12,675 bases of DNA from an uncultured Eubacteriales bacterium (GTDB lineage Bacteria; Bacillota; Clostridia; Eubacteriales; Anaerofustaceae), in the NCBI GenBank assembly GCA_902796565.1, contig CADBPP010000192.1, positions 1 through 12,675 of the forward strand, in the 5' to 3' direction. Positions 1 through 7,052 of this stretch are shown here, one piece after another. How positions within the stretch are numbered: the first letter of the stretch is position 1; each line of letters opens with the position of its first letter. Made by a program: the position numbers and the translations under genes. The notes beneath the pieces are model-generated. The model was given only the letters and a program-made list of their open reading frames with translations. It was not told where the DNA came from and did not search any database.

Positions 1-49
1 CAGCATAATTGTATACCATCCTTCCGTCTCTTTATAATCATTTGAAGAG

Positions 50-95
50 AAAAAACTGTCCACAGGGGCATTTCTGGCCCTTCAGGAGGCTGAAG
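50..95 (-). terminator. Possible weak terminator after the glutamate synthase genes
   Basis: Read on the minus strand, the sequence 23 bases after the stop codon of the FMN subunit gene has a 6-bp stem CTTCAG-CCTC-CTGAAG (80-95). About 24 bases further on comes a run of six T (50-55). The stem does not abut the T run, and only short 4-bp pairings lie between them (GGGC/GCCC). It is therefore a poor intrinsic terminator and may not end transcription. No start of a next minus-strand gene can be supported in bases 1-117, although a TATACAAT box (8-15, minus) could be a -10 element for a gene beyond the edge; it has no good -35. Confidence 0.25.
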
Positions 96-117
96 CGTTC
101 CCCTCCGTCCCGGAAAC

Positions 118-1623
118 TCATTCTCCCGCGTGGAGGATGCCGAGGATGTCCAGCTCCGTCCTGCTGAGTCCGATGCCCCTGAGCATCAGACGGTTTCCCC
201 TCAGAGCCTCGATGGAATTGATGCCCATGCCTCCCATCATCTCCGTTATCTCCCTCTGCCAGGCGTTCATGAGGTTTATGAGTCTTTGAGCTCCCGTTTC
301 GGGATCCAGTCTCTTTACCAGTTCAGGGCGCTGGGTGGCTATGCCCCAGCTGCAGTTCCCGGTGTGGCAGCTTCTGCAGAGATGGCATCCCAGGGCGAGA
401 AGGGCCGCCGTGCCCACATAGCAGGCGTCCGCCCCCAGGGCCACTGCCTTTACGACGTCGGAAGCGCTCCTGACGGATCCTCCGGCGATCAGGGAAACGC
501 TGTCGCGGATGCCCTCGTCCCGCAGGCGCTGATCCACCGCGGCCAGGGCCAGCTCGATGGGGATGCCCACGTTGTCCCGTATCCTGGTGGGGGCGGCTCC
601 TGTTCCTCCCCTCAGACCGTCGATGGCGATGATGTCCGCTCCGCTCCTGGCGATGCCGCTGGCTATGGCTGCGATGTTGTGCACCGCGGCCACTTTGACT
701 ATCACAGGCTTCGTGTACTCGGTGGCCTCCTTGAGGGAATATACCAGCTGGCTCAGATCCTCTATCGAATATATATCGTGATGGGGAGCGGGGGAGATGG
801 CGTCGGTGCCTTCCGGGATCATCCTGGTGCGGGCCACGTCTCCCACGATCTTCGTGCCGGGAAGATGTCCGCCGATTCCGGGCTTGGCTCCCTGTCCCAT
901 CTTGATCTCTATGGCGCATCCCGCCCGGAGATAGTTCTCATGGACTCCGAAACGTCCGCTGGCCACCTGGACCACCGTATTGGGACCGAAACCGTACAGA
1001 TCCTCATGAAGTCCTCCCTCTCCGGTGTTGTAGGTGATCCCCAGCTCCGTTGCCGCCTTCGCCAGGGCCAGATGGGCGTTGAAGCTTATGGAGCCGTAGC
1101 TCATGGCGGAGAACATCACCGGCATAGACAGCTCGATACGGGGCGGCAGATCGCAGATCAGGCTGCCGTTTTCGTCCCTTCTGATCTCTGTGGGCTTCTT
1201 TCCCAGGAATACCCTGGTCTCCATGGGCTCCCTCAGAGGGTCGATGGAGGGATTCGTCACCTGGGAGGCGTTCACCACGATCCTGTCCCAGTAAACCGGC
1301 AGGTCCGTGGGGTTTCCCATGGAGGAGAGAAGCACTCCGCCTGTGGCGGCCTGTTTGTATATCTCCCTCACGGTATCCTCGCGCCAGTTGGCGTTTTCCC
1401 GGATGCCGCATCCGCTCTTTACGATCTTCAGAGCTCTGACCGGACAGAAGGCCACGCATCTCTGGCAGTCAACGCACTTCGTATCGTCGCTCACCATGAC
1501 CCCGTTCTTTTCGTCAAAGCTGTGCACGCCCGATGCGCATTCCGTGACGCATCTGAGGCAGTTCGTGCATTTCGATGCGTTCCTTATTACCTCAAATTCG
1601 GGATAAACAGTATCGATGCCCAT
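118..1623 (-). CDS. Glutamate synthase, ferredoxin/FMN-binding subunit (archaeal-type split GltB)
   Basis: This 501-residue protein is the synthase part of glutamate synthase: it joins ammonia released by the amidotransferase subunit to 2-oxoglutarate and reduces the product to glutamate in the cytosol. The N-terminus is a two-cluster ferredoxin module, with Cys19, 22, 25, 29 and Cys50, 53, 56, 60. The rest is the FMN-binding barrel, with MSYGSIS, NTGEGGLHEDL, KMGQGAKPGIGGHLPG, GLRGGTGAAP and AGGSVRS. Cys413, Cys419 and Cys424 align with the three cysteines that bind the 3Fe-4S cluster in classical GltB; Cys416 is an extra one, which I recall as normal for the archaeal-type branch. The amidotransferase domain is encoded by the upstream gene, and its TGA overlaps this ATG by one base. 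A strong site, GGGAGGGAG, lies 7 bases upstream. The C-terminal GXGXG domain and a GltD-type reductase are absent here and would have to lie beyond the left edge or elsewhere. Family assignment is firm; the electron donor is not visible. Confidence 0.93.
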   Translation of the reverse strand: MGIDTVYPEFEVIRNASKCTNCLRCVTECASGVHSFDEKNGVMVSDDTKCVDCQRCVAFCPVRALKIVKSGCGIRENANWREDTVREIYKQAATGGVLLSSMGNPTDLPVYWDRIVVNASQVTNPSIDPLREPMETRVFLGKKPTEIRRDENGSLICDLPPRIELSMPVMFSAMSYGSISFNAHLALAKAATELGITYNTGEGGLHEDLYGFGPNTVVQVASGRFGVHENYLRAGCAIEIKMGQGAKPGIGGHLPGTKIVGDVARTRMIPEGTDAISPAPHHDIYSIEDLSQLVYSLKEATEYTKPVIVKVAAVHNIAAIASGIARSGADIIAIDGLRGGTGAAPTRIRDNVGIPIELALAAVDQRLRDEGIRDSVSLIAGGSVRSASDVVKAVALGADACYVGTAALLALGCHLCRSCHTGNCSWGIATQRPELVKRLDPETGAQRLINLMNAWQREITEMMGGMGINSIEALRGNRLMLRGIGLSRTELDILGILHAGE

Positions 1624-2717
1624 CAGAATGCTCCCTCCCTTACTTTAATTATCACCGGTTCGCCTCCCGCGGGTGAGCTGATGTTCTCTGCGTCCGGCTC
1701 CATGGTGCGGATGGCGGCTTCCTCGCTGGCGATGAATACCAGATCGTCCTTTTCTCCCACCACCATGCTCCTGAGCTTCAGCCTGTCGTTCAGGGCCATC
1801 AGACCTCCGGTGAAGCCGTAGATTATGGAAAATGGCCCCGTGACCAGAAGGCTCGGGAACACGCTCCTCAGGTAAGTGAGCTTCTTCTTCCTTTCGGGAT
1901 CCTTCTCCTCTTCTATGCTGCTCCAGAAGGGTGCGGCTATCACTTCGGAGGCTTCCTCAAGGGAGAGCCCCTTTCTTCTTATAAGGAAGTCCAGGATGTA
2001 TGTTATGACCTCCGTATCGGTCTGCAAAGTGCATCGGTATCCGAACATCTCCAGATACCTGCGGTTGGCGTCGTAGGAGGATATCTCGCCGTTATGCACC
2101 ACGGAATTGTCCAGCAGAGTGAAGGGATGGGCTCCGCCCCACCATCCCGGGGTGTTGGTGGGATAGCGTCCGTGGGCGGTCCAGCTGTAGGCCTCGTATT
2201 CGTCCAGCCTGTAGAAGGCTCCCACGTCCTCGGGGTATCCCACCGCCTTGAATGTGCCCATGTTCTTTCCGCTGGAAAACACGTAGGCCCCGTCCACAGA
2301 TGTGTTGATGCTCATCACGCAGCGGGCCGTGAACTCCTTCTCGTCCAGCTGCATGTGCCTTAGCATGGAGGGAAGGGGCACCGCGAAGAATCTCCAGATG
2401 ATGGGTTCGTTCCTGACGGAGGGTATCTTTCTGGTGGGGATGCGTTCGGAGCGCACTATCTCGAAATGTTCCCTGAGAAAGCTCTCGGTCTCCTTCTTGG
2501 CTTTTGCCGTATCGAAAAATATGTGCAGGGCGTAGCAGTCACGGTATTCGGGATAGATGCCGTAGGCGGCGAAACCGCCACCCAGACCGTTGCTTCGCTC
2601 ATGCATCGGCTTCATCGCCTCGATGATGGTCTCACCGCTTATGCGTCTGCCCTCCCTGGAAATGACCGCAGCCACCGCGCAGCCCGAAGGGATCCTTACA
2701 GCTCCTTCTCTGATCAT
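1623..2717 (-). CDS. Glutamate synthase, class II glutamine amidotransferase subunit (split GltB)
   Basis: This subunit hydrolyses glutamine and feeds ammonia to the FMN subunit encoded directly downstream. It is an Ntn-type amidotransferase. Near the N-terminus IPSGC places the catalytic cysteine at residue 13, so a 12-residue propeptide must be removed to free it, as in classical GltB and PurF. Further family marks are NGLGGGFAAYGIYPEY, HGRYPTNTPG and VVHNGEISSYD. The start chosen is the ATG at 2717-2715, giving 364 residues. It has AAAGGAG 8 bases upstream and leaves a leader of about 84 bases after a consensus promoter. An in-frame ATG at 2798 would add 27 residues, but it lies only a few bases past the predicted transcription start and lacks a good ribosome site; the extra stretch is better explained as a structured RNA leader. 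The gene is first in its operon and overlaps the FMN gene by one base (TGATG), suggesting translational coupling and equal output. Confidence 0.9.
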   Translation of the reverse strand: MIREGAVRIPSGCAVAAVISREGRRISGETIIEAMKPMHERSNGLGGGFAAYGIYPEYRDCYALHIFFDTAKAKKETESFLREHFEIVRSERIPTRKIPSVRNEPIIWRFFAVPLPSMLRHMQLDEKEFTARCVMSINTSVDGAYVFSSGKNMGTFKAVGYPEDVGAFYRLDEYEAYSWTAHGRYPTNTPGWWGGAHPFTLLDNSVVHNGEISSYDANRRYLEMFGYRCTLQTDTEVITYILDFLIRRKGLSLEEASEVIAAPFWSSIEEEKDPERKKKLTYLRSVFPSLLVTGPFSIIYGFTGGLMALNDRLKLRSMVVGEKDDLVFIASEEAAIRTMEPDAENISSPAGGEPVIIKVREGAF

Positions 2718-2725
2718 GGGACGTT

Positions 2726-2732
2726 CTCCTTT
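2726..2732 (-). promoter_or_regulatory. Ribosome binding site deciding the amidotransferase start
   Basis: AAAGGAG on the minus strand sits 8 bases before the ATG at 2717. This is the main reason to prefer that start over the upstream in-frame ATG at 2798. Together with the preceding C it forms CAAAGG (2733-2728), which is exactly complementary to CCUUUG (2748-2743) in the 3' arm of the leader hairpin, so the site could be hidden when that hairpin is open. Confidence 0.8.
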
Positions 2733-2742
2733 GGGATAAAGA

Positions 2743-2793
2743 CAAAGGCGCTCATCATCGCACAGGTAAACTGTACGGTAATGAACGCCTTTG
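2743..2793 (-). promoter_or_regulatory. Long hairpin in the 5' leader of the glutamate synthase operon
   Basis: The transcript starting near 2801 folds almost at once into a hairpin with two 23-base arms (2793-2771 and 2765-2743) and a 5-base loop, UUUAC. I count 19 Watson-Crick pairs, three G-U pairs and one C-A mismatch. The base is CAAAGGCG paired with CGCCUUUG. No U run follows, so it is not an intrinsic terminator. Its 3' arm can instead pair with the ribosome binding site. The 5' arm opens with GCAAAGGCGT, the same core seen twice in the divergent glnA leader. The hairpin is read directly from sequence; the regulatory role is inferred. A simple role in stabilising the 5' end of the mRNA is the main alternative. 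Confidence 0.65.
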
Positions 2794-2807
2794 CTCATTT
2801 TTTAGAT

Positions 2808-2836
2808 ATTTTATCCTTCGGAAGGATGATTGTCAA
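2808..2836 (-). promoter_or_regulatory. Sigma-70/sigma-A promoter for the glutamate synthase operon
   Basis: On the minus strand, TTGACA (2836-2831) is followed after exactly 17 bases by TAAAAT (2813-2808), one mismatch from the consensus -10. Transcription should start near 2801, giving a leader of about 84 bases before the ATG at 2717. It diverges from the glnA promoter, with the two -35 boxes about 87 bases apart. Confidence 0.85.
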
Positions 2837-2862
2837 GCTTTTATTATGATTAAGGAGACACA

Positions 2863-2888
2863 GCTCCGTCCTCTGCGGGAAACGGAGC
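2863..2888. repeat. Inverted repeat between the two divergent promoters
   Basis: GCTCCGT (2863-2869) and ACGGAGC (2882-2888) form a perfect 7-bp inverted repeat around a 12-base spacer. It lies upstream of both -35 boxes, about 27 bases from one and 35 bases from the other, in untranscribed DNA. That is where an activator or repressor serving both promoters could bind. No known nitrogen-regulator consensus (TnrA/GlnR TGTNA-type, NtrC) was recognised in it, so the role is open. Confidence 0.4.
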
Positions 2889-2923
2889 GGATGGGAAGCA
2901 GCGTTTTTTTTTTAACAAAAGCG

Positions 2924-2952
2924 TTGACACGGCTCTTTCGGGGGAGTATAAT
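2924..2952 (+). promoter_or_regulatory. Consensus sigma-70/sigma-A promoter for the glnA operon
   Basis: TTGACA (2924-2929), a 17-base spacer and TATAAT (2947-2952) match the bacterial consensus at all 12 positions. A run of ten T (2904-2913) just upstream of the -35 resembles an UP element and would strengthen it further. Transcription should start near 2959, leaving a leader of about 173 bases before glnA. A promoter this strong in front of a costly enzyme suggests that control acts after initiation, in the leader. Confidence 0.9.
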
Positions 2953-2960
2953 CCCAACAT

Positions 2961-2980
2961 AAAAAGGCAAGGGCGTCTTT
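2961..2980 (+). repeat. Leader repeat, copy 1
   Basis: This 20-base element starts almost at the predicted 5' end of the glnA transcript and is repeated 88 bases downstream (3049-3068) with 19 of 20 bases identical. Its core GCAAGGGCGT matches GCAAAGGCGT at the equivalent position of the divergent leader. The GGGCGTCTTT part is the 5' arm of the first hairpin. AAAAGGCA (2962-2969) could also pair at long range with UGCCUUUU (3091-3098), in place of the second copy. Confidence 0.75.
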
Positions 2981-3004
2981 GAGCATACGTGCTCAGAGAC
3001 GCTC
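2971..3004 (+). promoter_or_regulatory. First hairpin of the glnA leader
   Basis: Positions 2971-2985 pair with 2990-3004 as a 15-bp stem (two G-U pairs) capped by UACG, a UNCG-type stable tetraloop. It is followed by UCUCUCUCUUUU, a broken U tract, so it could act as a weak terminator or pause site. The pyrimidine tract can alternatively pair with AGAGAG (3017-3022), giving CUCUCU-UUUCC-AGAGAG. This competing fold would leave hairpin 1 intact but hide the tract. Confidence 0.6.
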
Positions 3005-3048
3005 TCTCTCTTTTCCAGAGAGGGGACAGTTCGGATCATAATCATGGA

Positions 3049-3068
3049 AAAAAGGCAATGGCGTCTTT
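3049..3068 (+). repeat. Leader repeat, copy 2
   Basis: This is the second copy of the 20-base element at 2961-2980, differing only at position 3059 (T for G). It forms the 5' side of the second hairpin, just upstream of glnA. Two near-identical 5' arms competing for one 3' arm is a layout expected of an attenuator, though duplication without function is possible. Confidence 0.75.
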
Positions 3069-3109
3069 TGTGTCATCACGGAGAAGTCGCTGCCTTTTAC
3101 TCATTTTTT
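3050..3109 (+). terminator. Second glnA leader hairpin, terminator-like attenuator
   Basis: AAAAGGCA (3050-3057) pairs with UGCCUUUU (3091-3098). Inside it, GCG (3061-3063) pairs with CGC (3088-3090), followed by CUUUU with AGAAG (3065-3069 with 3082-3086) and GUG-UCAU-CAC (3070-3079). There is one U-U mismatch, a 3-base bulge (AUG) and a 2-base bulge (GG). Five bases after the stem comes a run of six U (3104-3109). An A-rich entry, a GC core and U-rich exits are features of an intrinsic terminator, placed 22 bases before the glnA start. CCUUUU of the 3' arm is also complementary to the glnA ribosome site. It probably attenuates glnA, but whether it stops polymerase is not proven. Confidence 0.5.
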
Positions 3110-3117
3110 GAAACGAA

Positions 3118-3123
3118 AAGGAG
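3118..3123 (+). promoter_or_regulatory. Ribosome binding site deciding the glnA start
   Basis: AAGGAG lies 8 bases before the ATG at 3132. A TTG at 3108 in the same frame would overlap the U tract and this site, so it is rejected as the start. AAAAGG (3116-3121) can pair with CCUUUU (3093-3098) of the attenuator's 3' arm. Confidence 0.85.
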
Positions 3124-3131
3124 AAAGAACT

Positions 3132-5228
<2,097 letters not shown>

Positions 5229-5245
5229 GAAGGGAGGTGCTCATC

Positions 5246-6970
5246 ATGTCTGTTGAATTCTGGTTCCTTATAGGCGCTGCCCTGGTGTTCTGGATGCAGG
5301 CGGGTTTTGCCATGGTGGAGACCGGCTTCACCAGAGCCAAGAACGCAGGGAACATCATAATGAAAAACCTGATGGATTTCTGCATCGGCACCGTGGTGTT
5401 CTCCCTTCTGGGATACACCCTGATGATGGGTGAGGATACGTTCTTCGGGCTCATCGGAAAACCGAACCTCGAATTGTTCACCCACTTTAAGGAATTCATC
5501 GCTTCCCCCGAGGATGGCTTCACGGATGCCAGCTACTTCGTGTTCAACCTGGTGTTCTGCGCCACCACCGCCACGATAGTGTCCGGAGCCATGGCAGAGA
5601 GGACTAAGTTCTCCGCCTACTGCGTATACTCGGGAGTGATAAGTCTTCTGATATATCCCATAGAGGCCCACTGGATCTGGGGCGGGGGATGGCTGAGCCG
5701 GATAGGGTTCCACGATTATGCCGGCAGCTGCGCCATCCACATGGTGGGAGGCATCGCCGCGCTGATCGGCGCCGCTTTCCTCGGCCCCCGTATCGGAAAG
5801 TACGTGAAGGACGCCTCCGGCAGGGTCACTAAGGTCAACGCGATACCCGGCCACTCGATCCCCCTGGGAGCCCTGGGAGTATTCATCCTCTGGCTCGGCT
5901 GGTACGGTTTCAACGGGGCAGCTGCCACGACGGTCTCGGAACTGAGCTCGATCTTCCTTACGACGACCATAGCTCCCTCCGTAGCCACCTGCACGACGAT
6001 GCTGTATACATGGAAGAAAAACGGCAAGCCCGATGTGTCCATGTGCCTGAACGCGTCCCTGGCCGGCCTGGTGGCGGTCACCGCGGGCTGCGACGCCTTT
6101 GACGCCATAGGCGCCGCCGCCGTGGGATTTGTCTCCGGCATCCTGGTGGTGGTCGTGGTGGAGGCTCTGGATCTGAAGCTCCATATCGACGATCCGGTGG
6201 GAGCCGTGGGAGTACACTGCGCCAACGGCATCTGGGGCACCCTGGCCGTGGGTCTTCTGGCTAACCCCGACGCCCCCGCGGGCCTTGAAGGGCTCCTCTA
6301 TACGGGTAGTTTCACCCAGCTCGGCCTGCAGTTTGCCGGTTTCGCATCCGTCGCCGCCTGGGCGGCGGTGACCATGGGCATCTTCTTCCTTGTCCTTAAA
6401 AAGCTGGACTTTCTCAGAGCCGATCCGGCGGATGAACTGGCGGGCCTGGATGTGAGCGAGCACGGCCTTCCCAGCGCCTACGCGGACTTCATGCCCTCCG
6501 TGGACAAGTACGCGGAATTCGGCACGGGAGAGCAGATCGTGGCTGTGACGGGGGCCACCCCTGCCGCGGAAGCCATACCGGTAAGAAGGGAGCCTTCCTT
6601 CTCCTCTGACGGCCACAAGTTCACCAAGGTGGAGATCGTGTTCAAGGAGGAGAGGCTCTATGCTCTCAAGGACGCCATGAACAAGCTGGGCATCACCGGC
6701 ATGACGGTATCCCACGTCATGGGCTACGGCATGCAGAAGGGCCACAAGGAGTTCTACAGAGGCGTCGAGGTGGAGACGGACCTGCTGCCGAAGGTGCAGG
6801 TGGACATAGTGGTATCCGCCATCCCCGTCAGGGACGTGATCGAGACCGCCAAAAAGGTCCTATACACCGGTCATATCGGAGACGGGAAGATCTTCGTCTA
6901 TGACGTGGAGAACGTAGTGAAGGTGCGTACCGGCGAGGAAGGATATGACGCCCTGCAGGACGTTGAGTAG
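5246..6970 (+). CDS. amt: Ammonium channel fused to a PII signalling domain (Amt-GlnB/GlnK)
   Basis: This 574-residue membrane protein conducts ammonium inward and carries its own regulator. Residues 1 to about 390 are an Amt/Mep channel with hydrophobic helices along the family pattern. Seen are MQAGFAMVETGFTRAKNAGN, HWIWGGGW, the twin histidines His165 (AIHM) and His324 (GVHC), and Asp157. A soluble linker (about 391-458) leads to a full PII domain (459-574), whose numbering fits E. coli GlnB without gaps. Gln39 and Lys58 (497 and 516 here), which bind 2-oxoglutarate, are kept, as are GDGK and Arg103. Tyr51, the uridylylation site, is Val509; Arg38 is Met, Lys85 is His and Arg101 is Lys. 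So control by uridylylation is unlikely, and effector binding may be altered. The ATG at 5246 is chosen over an in-frame GTG at 5237 because AGGGAGG (5231-5237) ends 8 bases before it. Co-transcribed with glnA. Confidence 0.95.
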   Translation: MSVEFWFLIGAALVFWMQAGFAMVETGFTRAKNAGNIIMKNLMDFCIGTVVFSLLGYTLMMGEDTFFGLIGKPNLELFTHFKEFIASPEDGFTDASYFVFNLVFCATTATIVSGAMAERTKFSAYCVYSGVISLLIYPIEAHWIWGGGWLSRIGFHDYAGSCAIHMVGGIAALIGAAFLGPRIGKYVKDASGRVTKVNAIPGHSIPLGALGVFILWLGWYGFNGAAATTVSELSSIFLTTTIAPSVATCTTMLYTWKKNGKPDVSMCLNASLAGLVAVTAGCDAFDAIGAAAVGFVSGILVVVVVEALDLKLHIDDPVGAVGVHCANGIWGTLAVGLLANPDAPAGLEGLLYTGSFTQLGLQFAGFASVAAWAAVTMGIFFLVLKKLDFLRADPADELAGLDVSEHGLPSAYADFMPSVDKYAEFGTGEQIVAVTGATPAAEAIPVRREPSFSSDGHKFTKVEIVFKEERLYALKDAMNKLGITGMTVSHVMGYGMQKGHKEFYRGVEVETDLLPKVQVDIVVSAIPVRDVIETAKKVLYTGHIGDGKIFVYDVENVVKVRTGEEGYDALQDVE

Positions 6971-6987
6971 ATCGATATAAAATGCAC

Positions 6988-7022
6988 TGCTCCTTATGCC
7001 CCCCTTTGGGGGGCGGGGAGCA
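6988..7022 (+). promoter_or_regulatory. GC-rich stem-loop between amt and asnB
   Basis: TGCTCC (6988-6993) pairs with GGAGCA (7017-7022), and an inner stem GCCCCCC/GGGGGGC (6998-7004 with 7008-7014) closes a TTT loop. No U run follows, so full termination is unlikely. It may act as a pause, a partial terminator or a block to 3' decay that sets the amt:asnB ratio. A TATAAAAT box (6976-6983) just upstream lacks a recognisable -35, so a separate asnB promoter is not supported. Confidence 0.5.
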
Positions 7023-7052
7023 TGTTCGATTTCTGAAGGGAGGGAAAAAGAT

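Noticed and set aside
130..1821. 563-codon open frame on the plus strand opposite the glutamate synthase FMN gene
   Set aside because: The translation has no recognisable domain and is rich in Gly/His/Asp, typical of an antisense shadow in GC-rich DNA. The opposite strand encodes a clear conserved enzyme.
2718..2798. 27-residue N-terminal extension of the amidotransferase subunit
   Set aside because: The upstream ATG lies only a few bases past the predicted transcription start and has no good ribosome site. The segment is a near-perfect hairpin, while the ATG at 2717 has AAAGGAG at ideal spacing.
2904..2913. Run of ten T as a terminator of the minus- or plus-strand unit
   Set aside because: It lies upstream of the glnA promoter, and no gene on the plus strand ends before it. 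An UP-element-like role is more likely. The nearby inverted repeat ends 15 bases away, too far for a terminator.
2959..3131. Classical ANTAR dual-hexaloop antiterminator in the glnA leader
   Set aside because: That motif needs two hexaloops with A at position 1 and G at position 4. If the closing A-U pair of hairpin 1 is opened, the loop is AUACGU with C at position 4; hairpin 2 has a UCAU tetraloop. No ANTAR gene is in the window.
2959..3131. Known glutamine riboswitch (glnA RNA / downstream-peptide type)
   Set aside because: I could not find the conserved E-loop and junction sequences of those classes as I remember them. A covariance search would settle it.
3108..3131. TTG start for glnA adding eight residues
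   Set aside because: It would place the start inside the U tract and make the ribosome site AAGGAG part of the coding sequence. The ATG at 3132 is preceded by that site at 8 bases.
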